DNA of 54,991 bases from Bradyrhizobium sp. NAS96.2 (GTDB taxonomy: Bacteria; Pseudomonadota; Alphaproteobacteria; Rhizobiales; Xanthobacteraceae). The translations under genes and the position numbers were made by a program. The notes beneath the pieces were generated by a model. That model saw only the letters and a list, made by a program, of their open reading frames with translations, did no database searches and was not told the origin of the DNA. Shown piece after piece: positions 17,274 to 25,492 of the stretch (its first letter is position 1; every line of letters begins with the position of its first letter). The DNA is taken from positions 1 through 54,991 of the forward strand of contig NZ_LGHK01000003.1 in assembly GCF_001908235.1 (NCBI RefSeq), written 5' to 3'.

Positions 17274-18547
17274 CGACGGGGTTCGACCGGGATCCTGAGC
17301 CGCTTGAACTACGAGCACGTCCGCGGCCAGTTCGGCGCCTCAATAGGCGCGCCCTCATGACCGGCTGCGCGATCGCCGCGTTGTTGATTGCCGGAGCGAC
17401 ACTCGTGGCGCTCCGACCGCAGTCCTTCAAGCAGTCGGTGCGGACGGAGCTCTTTAATACTGACCGCAAGCAGACCGCCGAGGGGTTGAGCAGGCTGCCA
17501 AAGTCCTACGAGGAACTGTCGCCATCGATCCCGCGGCTTGGACCGCCGTCGCCGGGGGACGTCGGGCGGGCTTTCGTCGAAAACGAGAAGAAGGCCGGTG
17601 TGGCATCGGATACGGGCTTCCGGACCAACCCGGAAGAAGACGCCGAACGGGCCGAGCGGATCCGGCAGACCCGGATCGCCCAGCAGGCAAAGGAGTCAGG
17701 ATTGTTCTTCCGCCTGTCGGAGAAGCAGGACAGGCGAAGGCAGGCAAGCATGACCGAAGTGGCAGCTGCCGCCCCATCTGCGTTCCGGCCATCAACCACC
17801 GATACGGGACCATCAGCCGCCGAACTCGCCAAGACAGCACAGGCGATGGTCGATCGATCCAGTGAGATCGTTCCCTCGTCGCAAGCACGGAAGCTCGCCT
17901 TTGTGGGAACGAAGGCCGACACGGAGACCACCAATCCGCATACGCTGAAACCGGCACCATCGACCCATGCAGTCATGGCCGGGTCGATCATTCCGGCTAG
18001 CCTCGTTACCGGGCTCAATTCGGATCTGCCTGGCGCAACCATCGGCCAGGTTACAGAGAACGTCTTTGATACTGTGACTGGTGAACATCTCCTTATCCCG
18101 CAAGGGACGCGGCTTGTGGGCAAGTACGACAGCGTTGTCGCCTTTGGCCAGAAGCGGGCGCTGGTCGTGTGGACACGGCTCATTTTGCCGAACGGCAACT
18201 CCATAGTGATCGAGAACCTTCCAGCCACGGATGTCGCAGGCTATGCCGGGCTCGAGGACGAGGTGGACTTCCATACCTGGCAATTGCTCAAGGGCGTGGC
18301 CTTGGCGACGTTGATCGGGGTGGGGACCCAGCTATCGATCGGCAATGACGAGAGCGATCTCGTGAAGGCGCTAAGGGAGAGTACGCAGCAAACGACCCAT
18401 CGTGCCGGGCAGCGCCTCGTGGAGCGCGAGCTCGATGTGCAGCCGACGATCACGGTGCGGCCTGGATGGCCGCTGCGCGTGATTGTCTCGAAGGATCTGG
18501 TGTTGAAGCCTTACCAGGATGTTCAATCCGCCGCGAAGAGCAAATGA
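17270..18547 (+). CDS. trbI: Conjugal transfer protein TrbI (VirB10 family)
   Basis: A 425-residue protein that bridges the inner and outer membranes. A short cytoplasmic N-terminus is followed by one membrane helix (about 28-47, MTGCAIAALLIAGATLVAL) and a Pro/charged periplasmic linker. The C-terminal VirB10 barrel domain starts near AGSIIPASLVTGLNSDLPG and includes LIPQGTRLVGKYDS and GYAGLEDEVDFHTWQLLKG. The ATGA overlap with trbG and the 3-base gap to the DUF2274 gene mark the end of the operon. Confidence 0.94.
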   Translation: MTTGFDRDPEPLELRARPRPVRRLNRRALMTGCAIAALLIAGATLVALRPQSFKQSVRTELFNTDRKQTAEGLSRLPKSYEELSPSIPRLGPPSPGDVGRAFVENEKKAGVASDTGFRTNPEEDAERAERIRQTRIAQQAKESGLFFRLSEKQDRRRQASMTEVAAAAPSAFRPSTTDTGPSAAELAKTAQAMVDRSSEIVPSSQARKLAFVGTKADTETTNPHTLKPAPSTHAVMAGSIIPASLVTGLNSDLPGATIGQVTENVFDTVTGEHLLIPQGTRLVGKYDSVVAFGQKRALVVWTRLILPNGNSIVIENLPATDVAGYAGLEDEVDFHTWQLLKGVALATLIGVGTQLSIGNDESDLVKALRESTQQTTHRAGQRLVERELDVQPTITVRPGWPLRVIVSKDLVLKPYQDVQSAAKSK

Positions 18548-18550
18548 CGC

Positions 18551-18778
18551 ATGAAGCTTGCGAAGCTGCCTGATCGGACGCCGGTGAAGATGAGTGTTGT
18601 GTTGGCGCCAAGCCTTGCCAAGCGGCTGCGCGAATACGCCGACTTTTATGCGGAGACTTACGGTAGCCGGGAGGAGGTCATGGAGTTGATTCCGTTTATG
18701 CTTGAGGCATTTCTCGATGGAGACGCGGAATTTCGCAAGGCCAAAAGGACAGCAACTTTAGATGTCGCTTCGTCCTAG
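18551..18778 (+). CDS. DUF2274 domain-containing protein
   Basis: A 75-residue protein that opens KLAKLPDRTPVKM and continues SVVLAPSLAKRLREYADFY, with EVMELIPFMLEAFL in the middle. This is the DUF2274 family, which regularly closes trb operons in alphaproteobacterial elements. It looks like a small ribbon-helix-helix-like protein, but its role is unknown. It begins 3 bases after trbI. Confidence 0.88.
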   Translation: MKLAKLPDRTPVKMSVVLAPSLAKRLREYADFYAETYGSREEVMELIPFMLEAFLDGDAEFRKAKRTATLDVASS

Positions 18779-18998
18779 ATATCCGAGATGGACGCGACTG
18801 ACCGGCTGCATTAACGTGCGCTTGGCCATATCCGGTCTCTGGTGTTGACGCACAGCCGTTGTCGAGAATTGGCGGCTTCCGCCCGGCAACGCCCTTTCGC
18901 CGCAGCATAAAGAGTTATGTCGACCGGAGAGAGGCGCTTGTGAGACCGATGCGGCAGTGCTCCAGATTTTGAGTCTCCGGCCAACGATTAGTCCGCTA

Positions 18999-20012
18999 TT
19001 AAAACGTCTCGGTAATCTTGCGCAAGCGAGGGGGACGATCCGGATCAAATCCGCAGGCACGCGCCGTCTGCTCTATCATCCGATAGGCCGGAACGAGCAT
19101 GGTGATCGGGTCGGTGGCGGGATCATCCTCGGTCAGCCAGGCCAGCGAGCCATGCGGTCCGCCGCAGAGATGCAGCGCAAACTTTTGCTCACGCAACTCG
19201 TTTACCAGTGCGTCCACCGTGGCCGCCGTTTCATCCATGAGGCGCATCATGACAACCGGCGTACGCGACGATAGCGCGGCGCGTGGCCCATGCTGCAGCT
19301 CGGCGGCGCTCAGACCTATGGAGGGCAGGCGCAGGATTTCCGAAAGTTTGAGCGCGATCTCCCTCGCCGAGCCCAGGGCCAGACCCCGGGCCGCCACAAA
19401 AACGGCTGACGCCTTGGTGAGACCATCGGCAATCTCGGACCAATCGAGCGCCAGCGCTCGGTCCAGCCGCTCGGGCAGCCTATCGAGGGCTGACCGCAGC
19501 GCTCGATCTCCGGCGAGCTCGGCAACAAGTCCGACACAGGCCGCCATCGAGCCGATCACGGTCTTTGTCGCCGCCACCGAGTGCTCCTCGCCAGCTTCGA
19601 TCGGAATGACGAACTCCGCTTCGTCAGCCACCGGCGACGACGCCGCATTGACGATGGCGATGGTCCGTGCGCCCGAGACGCGCGCCGACTTCGTCGCCGC
19701 GACAAGATCCGGGCTGCGTCCCGATTGCGAGATCACAATGAACAGGGCATCGCGGAGCATTAAGGGCGTGCGAAATGCTGTGATCACCGAAGGAGCGCTG
19801 GCTGAAACGGGAAGGCGAAGCCGCGTCTCGACAAGGTATCTCAAGAAAACCCCGGCATACCCTGAGCTTCCCCGGCCACACACGACACACAGGGGAACGG
19901 CGCCAATTCTAATTCGTTGTGCGATGTCGCGCGCGGCGGGGCGGCTGCGAACAATGTTGGCGACAACATTGGCGCTTTCCCCGATTTCGCTCGCCATCGC
20001 GGAGGTCGTCAT
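18999..20012 (-). CDS. SIS-domain glucosamine-6-phosphate deaminase/isomerase-like protein (NagB-II type)
   Basis: A 337-residue protein with two SIS sugar-isomerase folds (about 30-165 and 185-325). Motifs include CGRGSSGYAG, FIVISQSGRSPDL and GEEHSVAATKT in the first half, and RGLALGSAREIALKLSEI plus AAELQHGPRA in the second. These match the isomerase half of GlmS and the NagB-II/AgaS group. There is no glutaminase domain, so glucosamine-6-phosphate deamination to fructose-6-phosphate is more likely than synthesis. It is the last gene of the minus-strand operon and overlaps murQ by 4 bases. The neighbours (amino-sugar kinase, MurQ, NagA) strongly support an amino-sugar catabolic role. Confidence 0.85.
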   Translation of the reverse strand: MTTSAMASEIGESANVVANIVRSRPAARDIAQRIRIGAVPLCVVCGRGSSGYAGVFLRYLVETRLRLPVSASAPSVITAFRTPLMLRDALFIVISQSGRSPDLVAATKSARVSGARTIAIVNAASSPVADEAEFVIPIEAGEEHSVAATKTVIGSMAACVGLVAELAGDRALRSALDRLPERLDRALALDWSEIADGLTKASAVFVAARGLALGSAREIALKLSEILRLPSIGLSAAELQHGPRAALSSRTPVVMMRLMDETAATVDALVNELREQKFALHLCGGPHGSLAWLTEDDPATDPITMLVPAYRMIEQTARACGFDPDRPPRLRKITETF

Positions 20013-20998
20013 GGCTCAGTCGCTCCGTCTCGCCTGCGCGCCGTCGCTCCCTTTGGATGCCGGTCACCATCCCTGGCGAGTTCGGCAAACACCCGTCGAA
20101 GGTTGCCGTCACAGTTCTTCAGAACGGTCTCGGCATCATCCCTGTCGACACCCAACACCAGAAGGACTGCCGTTTTGATGTCTCCCTTGGCCTGCTCGAG
20201 CGAGCGTGCCGCGTGCGACGGATCACAGTGCGCGATTTGCGCCACCATGACCTCTGCGCGCCGCTTCAGCTTGGCATTGGTCGGCTGCATATTCACCATC
20301 ATGCCGCGATACACCCGGCCAAGCCGCAGCATAATCCCTGAGGAGATCAGATTGAGCACGACCTTCTGCGCGGTGCCCGCCTTCATCCGCGTAGAGCCGG
20401 CGACCAGCTCGCGGCCGGTCTCGATCAAGATCGGAAACTTTGCCGATGTCAGCAGTGCGGTGCCGGGATTGTTGGCGACGCCAATCGTCACTGCATCGAA
20501 AGAGCCTGCTTGCTGCAGCGCCGCGACCGTGAATGGCGTTGTGCCGCTGGCGGCTACTGCGATCACCACGTCGTGCGGCGTGAGTCGCGCGACATCGATC
20601 TGCATGACCGCATCATCGACATCGTCCTCCGCGCCCTCGATGCTGGTGACGAACGCGCTATCTCCGCCGGCGACGATGAAGCGAACGCGCTCCTTGGGCC
20701 AGGCGAAGGTCGGCATAAGCTCGGCGCCGTCCTGGACCGCCACGCGGCCCGAGGTACCGGCGCCGACATACACAATGCGTCCGCGATCGCCCAGCGCCGC
20801 CTTGGCTGCTTCGGTCGCCGCAGTGATTGCGGGAAGGGCATGGCCGATCGCTGCAACGGCTGCAAGCTGGCCCTCCCACATCGCTTCCACCGCGGACATG
20901 AGCGGCCATGCATCAAGATCGACAAAGCGGGGATCGACTTCTTCGGTGGCCATATTGATCCATGCGCCCTTAACCGCGGAACTTTGATGCCTGTTCAT
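20009..20998 (-). CDS. murQ: N-acetylmuramic acid 6-phosphate etherase
   Basis: A 329-residue enzyme that splits MurNAc-6-phosphate into GlcNAc-6-phosphate and D-lactate in the cytoplasm. Family motifs: ATEEVDPRFVDLD near the N-terminus, the SIS phosphosugar loop YVGAGTSGRVAVQDGAEL with the catalytic Glu93 position, SIEGAEDD near 119-126 with the second acid, and ASGTTPF. The ATG at 20996-20998 lies inside the end of the kinase gene. A later ATG at 20953 (MATEEVD) is a possible alternative, leaving a 16-base gap. It links cell-wall recycling to the GlcNAc route encoded around it. Confidence 0.93.
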   Translation of the reverse strand: MNRHQSSAVKGAWINMATEEVDPRFVDLDAWPLMSAVEAMWEGQLAAVAAIGHALPAITAATEAAKAALGDRGRIVYVGAGTSGRVAVQDGAELMPTFAWPKERVRFIVAGGDSAFVTSIEGAEDDVDDAVMQIDVARLTPHDVVIAVAASGTTPFTVAALQQAGSFDAVTIGVANNPGTALLTSAKFPILIETGRELVAGSTRMKAGTAQKVVLNLISSGIMLRLGRVYRGMMVNMQPTNAKLKRRAEVMVAQIAHCDPSHAARSLEQAKGDIKTAVLLVLGVDRDDAETVLKNCDGNLRRVFAELARDGDRHPKGATARRRDGATEP

Positions 20999-21893
20999 GG
21001 TCAGTGTCTCTCTCGGGCAGATCGAGCCGTCCTCGCGCCACCAGTAACGCACCGGCCGCTGCGTCGGCGTCAGGACGCTTCAGGCGGGCGCGCAGATCAG
21101 GTGTCAGCCAGGGCGTAATGGCAGCCGCGAGTCCGCCCACGAGCGCGAGCCGGTCAATTCCTCTCGCCAGGAACAGATCGAGGAGATCGCCAATGGCATC
21201 GGCCGCGCGCTCGACAATGCGGCGGCCGACCGGATCGCCCTGATTGGCGTGCCGTATCACGATCGGCGCAAACCCCGCGTAATCTGTTGCTTTGGCTTCT
21301 TCAGACCATGCCACTGCCTGATAGGGATCATGATCGAATGCGCCAAGTACCTCTGAAAGCAGTGGGGTCAGCTCGCTGCGGCGATCAGCAGCCCGCAGCG
21401 CCAAGCGCACGACCTGCAGACCGATGTCGGCGCCGCTGCCTTCGTCGGAGACAGGAAAGCCGTAACCGGCGAGACGAATTTCGCGGCCGCCGATCACGCC
21501 GACACCAACCGAGCCAGTGCCGGCTACCACGATCGCCCCGTCCGCGCCGCTGTGGGCGCCGAGACAGGCGGCCATGCCGTCGCTTATGAAGATAGTGGAC
21601 GTAAACGGATGGACGATCCTCTTGAGCGCCGCTTCCGCGCCCCGGCGGCCAAGGCCGGCGAGGCCAATTCCGGCGTGGATCCGCGCAAAATCCTCGCGCG
21701 CCAAGCCGGCCTGCGCGGCGGCCGCTTCGGTTGCCTCCATGATGGAACGCCAGGCCTTTTCGACACCAATCCGCGTCGTCGCAGGCCCCGAGCTCGCTTC
21801 GCCGAGCAGCCTGCCGCTTTCGTCCTCAATCCGGGCGCGGCAGCGAGTTCCGCCCCCGTCAATTCCGAGATACGTGGTACCTTTCGTTCCCAT
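20970..21893 (-). CDS. BadF/BadG-family N-acetylglucosamine (or MurNAc/GlcNAc) kinase
   Basis: A 307-residue sugar kinase of the ASKHA fold. The phosphate-1 loop YLGIDGGGTRCRARI, the FISDGMAACLGAH segment, the VAGTGSVGVG loop and the late ALVGGLA motif are all present. Such BadF-type kinases phosphorylate GlcNAc, and some (MurK type) also MurNAc. Because murQ follows directly and needs MurNAc-6-phosphate, a dual specificity is attractive but inferred. It is the first gene of the minus-strand operon, divergent from nagA across 114 bases. Confidence 0.88.
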   Translation of the reverse strand: MGTKGTTYLGIDGGGTRCRARIEDESGRLLGEASSGPATTRIGVEKAWRSIMEATEAAAAQAGLAREDFARIHAGIGLAGLGRRGAEAALKRIVHPFTSTIFISDGMAACLGAHSGADGAIVVAGTGSVGVGVIGGREIRLAGYGFPVSDEGSGADIGLQVVRLALRAADRRSELTPLLSEVLGAFDHDPYQAVAWSEEAKATDYAGFAPIVIRHANQGDPVGRRIVERAADAIGDLLDLFLARGIDRLALVGGLAAAITPWLTPDLRARLKRPDADAAAGALLVARGRLDLPERDTDHEQASKFRG

Positions 21894-21923
21894 GGAAAGT
21901 TAACGCAAGGGCTTCGGTCCGGG

Positions 21924-21946
21924 TCCCCCAACGCATAGATGGGGGA
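21924..21946. promoter_or_regulatory. Inverted repeat in the nagK/nagA divergent promoter region
   Basis: TCCCCCA and TGGGGGA form a perfect 7-bp inverted repeat around nine bases. It lies midway between the divergent kinase and nagA starts, as expected for a shared operator. No regulator gene for it is visible in the window. Confidence 0.4.
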
Positions 21947-22007
21947 ACATTTTAGGTTACGGCACTCGTCTCACGGGTCTGTGACTGCCACTCTCGGATG
22001 AACGCTG

Positions 22008-23192
22008 ATGGGCGACTGCACCTCTTCCGACGTTATTACGATTGCTGCGTCGCAAATCTTTGACGGTATCGCGGTGCACGGGCCGGGGCGGGTCAGGATT
22101 TCGAAAGGCAGGATTGAAAGCGTTACCTTTGGAGAGTCGGAGCCGTGCGCGTCAATCCAGCTGCCCCGAGATGCGATCCTTGCGCCTGGATTCCTCGATG
22201 TCCAGGTGAACGGAGGAGGGGGAGTTCTTCTCAACGACGAGCCAACTGAGGCTGGTGTTCGTCGCATCGTCGCAGCGCACCGCGGAGCAGGGACTACGGG
22301 CTGCTTGCCGACCCTCATCACCGATCGCAGCGAGGTCATCGAGCGCTTGGCTGCAGTAGCTCCGGCGTGCCTCAAGATTCCGGGTGTGCTCGGCTTTCAT
22401 CTGGAAGGGCCGGCACTCAGCCGGTCACGCATGGGCATCCATCCGGAAGCCGAAATACGCGTGCCCGATCGGCGCGATCTCGCCGCGGTCAAAAGTTTCG
22501 GGGGCCACGGCCGCTCTATCGTAACCTTGGCCCCGGAATGCGTGCCCGCATCCATGATCGATGAGCTAATCGGCGCCGGATTGCGTATCGCAGCCGGCCA
22601 CAGTGACGCCACCGCAGCGGAGGTCCGGCTGGCAGTCGACCGTGGGATCTCGGGGGTGACCCATCTGTTCAACGCCATGTCGCAGTTGAACGCCCGGGAG
22701 CCGGGCCTAGTGGGCGTCGCGCTTGAGGACGATCGGCTGTTCGCAGGGATCATCTGCGACGGCATCCACGTTGACCGCGCTGGTTTGCGTGTTGCCTTCC
22801 GCTGCAAGGGACGCGATCGCTTGATGCTGGTCACCGATGCGATGCCGTCGGTGGGTACGGACGATCGGCAATTCCTGCTGCAAGGAAAGCGGATTACATT
22901 GAACGAAAGTCGCTTGACTGGCCCAGATTGCACGCTCGCGGGCGCTCACCTCACCATGATTGAGGCGGTGCGCAACGCTATTGCGCTTATCGGAGCCTCC
23001 CTTATCGACGCCCTCATCATGGCTTCCCGGACGCCCGCGACTTTTCTGGGCCTTGAGGATGAGCTTGGACGGATTGCGCCCGGCTACCGCGCGGACCTTG
23101 TCGCGATCAATTCGGCCCTTGAAGTTGTCGGCACTTGGGTAGGCGGTGTCGGTTCGACGAACGAAGCGACCACGGCTTCTCACCGAGGGTAG
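22008..23192 (+). CDS. nagA: N-acetylglucosamine-6-phosphate deacetylase
   Basis: A 394-residue amidohydrolase that removes acetate from GlcNAc-6-phosphate. Seen motifs: APGFLDVQVNGGGGV, the metal Glu in GFHLEGPALS, AAGHSDATAAE, VTHLFNAMSQL, GIICDGIHVD, and the catalytic Asp in MLVTDAMPSVG. C-terminal ASRTPATFLGLEDELGRIAPGYRADLV is typical. It is divergent from the kinase-murQ-SIS operon and completes its pathway. The stop codon is followed at once by the ATG of the aspartokinase, so the two are almost certainly cotranscribed. Confidence 0.94.
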   Translation: MGDCTSSDVITIAASQIFDGIAVHGPGRVRISKGRIESVTFGESEPCASIQLPRDAILAPGFLDVQVNGGGGVLLNDEPTEAGVRRIVAAHRGAGTTGCLPTLITDRSEVIERLAAVAPACLKIPGVLGFHLEGPALSRSRMGIHPEAEIRVPDRRDLAAVKSFGGHGRSIVTLAPECVPASMIDELIGAGLRIAAGHSDATAAEVRLAVDRGISGVTHLFNAMSQLNAREPGLVGVALEDDRLFAGIICDGIHVDRAGLRVAFRCKGRDRLMLVTDAMPSVGTDDRQFLLQGKRITLNESRLTGPDCTLAGAHLTMIEAVRNAIALIGASLIDALIMASRTPATFLGLEDELGRIAPGYRADLVAINSALEVVGTWVGGVGSTNEATTASHRG

Positions 23193-24395
23193 ATGCGCAA
23201 CCATTCCATTATCGTGCAAAAATATGGCGGTGCCTGCCTTGAAACACCGGCGAAAATTCGCGCGGTTGCGCGCAGTCTTGCCGACCTGCATCGCCGTGGT
23301 CATCGTGTCGTGGCGATCGTCTCTGCAATGGGTATGACCACTGATCAATTGATCCAGATGGCTTATCAGGTAAGCTCCACCCCCAATCGCCGTGAACTTG
23401 ACATGCTGCTGACGACTGGTGAGCGCATCAGTATGTCCCTGATGAGCATGGCGCTTTCTGACCTCGGTGTGCTCGCGATCAGCTTCACCGGTAGTCAGGC
23501 CGGTGTGATGACGGACGGTTCCCATTCCTCGGCACGCATCCTGGATGTACGTCCCATTCGGGTGCGTGAGGAACTTGATCGTGGGCGCGTTGTGGTGCTG
23601 GCGGGATTTCAGGGCGTGAACGCTGCGACAAGAGAAATCACCACGCTCGGCCGCGGCGGCAGCGACACGACGGCCGTTGCGATGGCAGCGGCGCTGAAAG
23701 CCGAGCGCTGTGAAATCATCAAAGAGGTCGACGGCGTTTGCTCGGCCGATCCACGCACCGTGCCGGATGCAAAGCCCTTGCGACGGGTGGATTTCGCATC
23801 CCTGTCTGAGATGTGCTTCTGGGGTGCGAAGGTTCTGCATTTTCGCAGCGTAGAGCTGGCACAAAGTCAGGATGTGCCGCTGGTTCTCAAGCGGTGGGGT
23901 GGCGTTGAACACGGCACGCAGGTGATGAAGGAGGTTGCAGGGATGGAAAAGGGAAGGGTTCTGGCCGTAAACTCGATGGTTCGCATTGAGCATGTCGAAA
24001 TAGATTGCAAAGATCTCAATCACGGTTTCCAGAAATTCGCGCAGCATCTCGAGCAAAACAGCCTGTCTTGGCCCCAGGTCCTTGCCTCGGGCTTCGCCGC
24101 GGGCAAGACCAGCATGAACGTGGCCTGTGATTCAGAGTGGCTCGACGCGCTGTTGCGAACGATGGAGGGCAGCAAGGAGTTGCGCAAGCATCGCGAGGCG
24201 TCAAGCTCGGTGAGCCTCACCTGCTTCGGCGGCGTTTCGTCGGAACTGCCGTTCAGGGCATTGCAGGCTCTCGAACTTCACGGGATTGTACCCGACAAGT
24301 ATGTATTGTCGCCGCATTCGATCAGTCTGTTTGTTCCTGTGGAGAGCCGGGAGGCAGCGGTTAAGGCATTGCATTCGCTTATCCAGCAGGCATAG
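23193..24395 (+). CDS. Divergent aspartate kinase
   Basis: A 400-residue aspartokinase-like protein. The kinase domain has [10 protein letters not shown] (usual KFGGTS altered to KYGGAC), [47 protein letters not shown] and [18 protein letters not shown]. The C-terminal 130 residues occupy the place of the ACT regulatory repeats but resemble them weakly. It starts directly after the nagA stop, and GAGGG of the nagA end serves as ribosome site. The main lysC is expected elsewhere. An extra aspartokinase beside GlcNAc catabolism has no obvious pathway link; a specialised biosynthetic role or a different acyl-phosphate substrate is possible. Confidence 0.85.
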   Translation: MRNHSIIVQKYGGACLETPAKIRAVARSLADLHRRGHRVVAIVSAMGMTTDQLIQMAYQVSSTPNRRELDMLLTTGERISMSLMSMALSDLGVLAISFTGSQAGVMTDGSHSSARILDVRPIRVREELDRGRVVVLAGFQGVNAATREITTLGRGGSDTTAVAMAAALKAERCEIIKEVDGVCSADPRTVPDAKPLRRVDFASLSEMCFWGAKVLHFRSVELAQSQDVPLVLKRWGGVEHGTQVMKEVAGMEKGRVLAVNSMVRIEHVEIDCKDLNHGFQKFAQHLEQNSLSWPQVLASGFAAGKTSMNVACDSEWLDALLRTMEGSKELRKHREASSSVSLTCFGGVSSELPFRALQALELHGIVPDKYVLSPHSISLFVPVESREAAVKALHSLIQQA

Positions 24396-24597
24396 TTTCA
24401 GGAAGCGGAGGGCATCGCTCCCACTCACGCCTTGATCTCCAATGCGAGACGAACAAGCTGCGTGTGATCAGTGCTTCGCCTTGAGGCTTGCGCACGGCCT
24501 GCGACTATGTCGCCCGTAGAATTGCGGCATAGATTTGAGAGTGGCGGAGTGGGGTTCGGCTTTTGTGCGTTGGCTCTCTTCGCCCCCAAGAAGCGCA

Positions 24598-25107
24598 TTA
24601 GCGGTTCGCGAGTTGCTTCCTATGAGACTCGATCATCTCCGCGGTAACGTCGCTGGGGTAACAGATCGGTGCCGCGCCGCCTGGCCGAGAATAGGCGCTT
24701 CGGGCACCACAGGCCCTTCCATTCCGCATTGTGTCATCCGGACACGCGCAATGTTTGCCCGTCGCGTGATATCGATCTCGACTAGCCTTGATGATGATTG
24801 CACCTATGGCTGCCGCTGTTAAAACAACCTCCCCCTTGCGCTTTGTCTCGCGTTGAGGAGTTGGACGCGGCGCCGGCTTCTCAGGTGCCCGCGACTCGAT
24901 GCTTGAGACTTCCTTTTTTGACTCAGGGCTTCGGAAGACCGGCGCCAACGGTACGCGCTTCGCAATGATCGGTGGCTCCACGAGGGCGATCGGTCCTTGA
25001 GCGGCTGAGGTCGAAACTGACTTGCTCGGACTGGCATCCTGATGACCAAGCGAATAGGCAGATACTGCCGTCACGCCGATCAAGAAGAAAACTGCACCTC
25101 CGCGCAT
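24598..25107 (-). CDS. Exported hypothetical protein with Cys-rich SAYSRPGG motif
   Basis: A 169-residue protein. A hydrophobic N-terminal segment (about residues 4-20) suggests export or anchoring. The middle is Pro/Lys/Glu-rich. A second hydrophobic segment is at about 95-107 (VVLTAAAIGAIIIKAS). The C-terminus carries the compact motif HCACPDDTMRNGRACGARS, then AYSRPGGAAPICYPSDVT, with four cysteines. I recall this motif at the end of several short rhizobial exported proteins, but no function is known to me. Start from the first ATG; the ribosome site is weak. The 202 bases between it and the aspartokinase hold no gene I can see. Confidence 0.7.
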   Translation of the reverse strand: MRGGAVFFLIGVTAVSAYSLGHQDASPSKSVSTSAAQGPIALVEPPIIAKRVPLAPVFRSPESKKEVSSIESRAPEKPAPRPTPQRETKRKGEVVLTAAAIGAIIIKASRDRYHATGKHCACPDDTMRNGRACGARSAYSRPGGAAPICYPSDVTAEMIESHRKQLANR

Positions 25108-25171
25108 GGCCGCGTCCGATTAGTAAACTTATGCATAGACGAAACTGCCTTAATGGGCTGCAAGCGCTCCG

Positions 25172-25492
25172 TTAGGCGCCCGCTGGCCCTTGCGCAATAT
25201 CGATGACGTGCCGGTCGGCCCCCACAGTGATGACAATCGTATACGTCTTCGCACCACCACCCTGTTCCTGCCAACCAGTCAGCTTGCCACGATTTTTTTG
25301 TAGCTGGTCGTTGACTTCGAATTGTTGGTATTTGTGTTGGTATTGGCCAGCGGATCGAAAAATAAACACAGTAAATTCAATTGGGTAGGTACCAATATCC
25401 ATTACCTCAGGCGTAATGGAACGGGCGAATTCGGCATGGTAGGTTTTGTACCATGAACGCACATGCATCCCTGGCGCGGGCCGAGCCCGCAA
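25172..25492 (-). CDS. Hypothetical protein, uncertain
   Basis: An open frame of up to 106 codons whose middle part looks protein-like (YPIEFTVFIFRSAGQYQHKYQQFEVNDQ and KTYTIVITVGADRHVIDIAQG). The first 30 codons overlap the start of the divergent regulator gene. A start at the ATG near 25402, with GAGG just before it, would give about 77 residues and remove the overlap. No family was recognised and it may not be translated. Confidence 0.35.
   Translation of the reverse strand: MRARPAPGMHVRSWYKTYHAEFARSITPEVMDIGTYPIEFTVFIFRSAGQYQHKYQQFEVNDQLQKNRGKLTGWQEQGGGAKTYTIVITVGADRHVIDIAQGPAGA

Noticed and set aside
20955..20970. CATGCGCCCTTAA as a relaxase nic site
   Set aside because: It lies inside the murQ coding region, away from the relaxase, and only partly matches known nic consensus.
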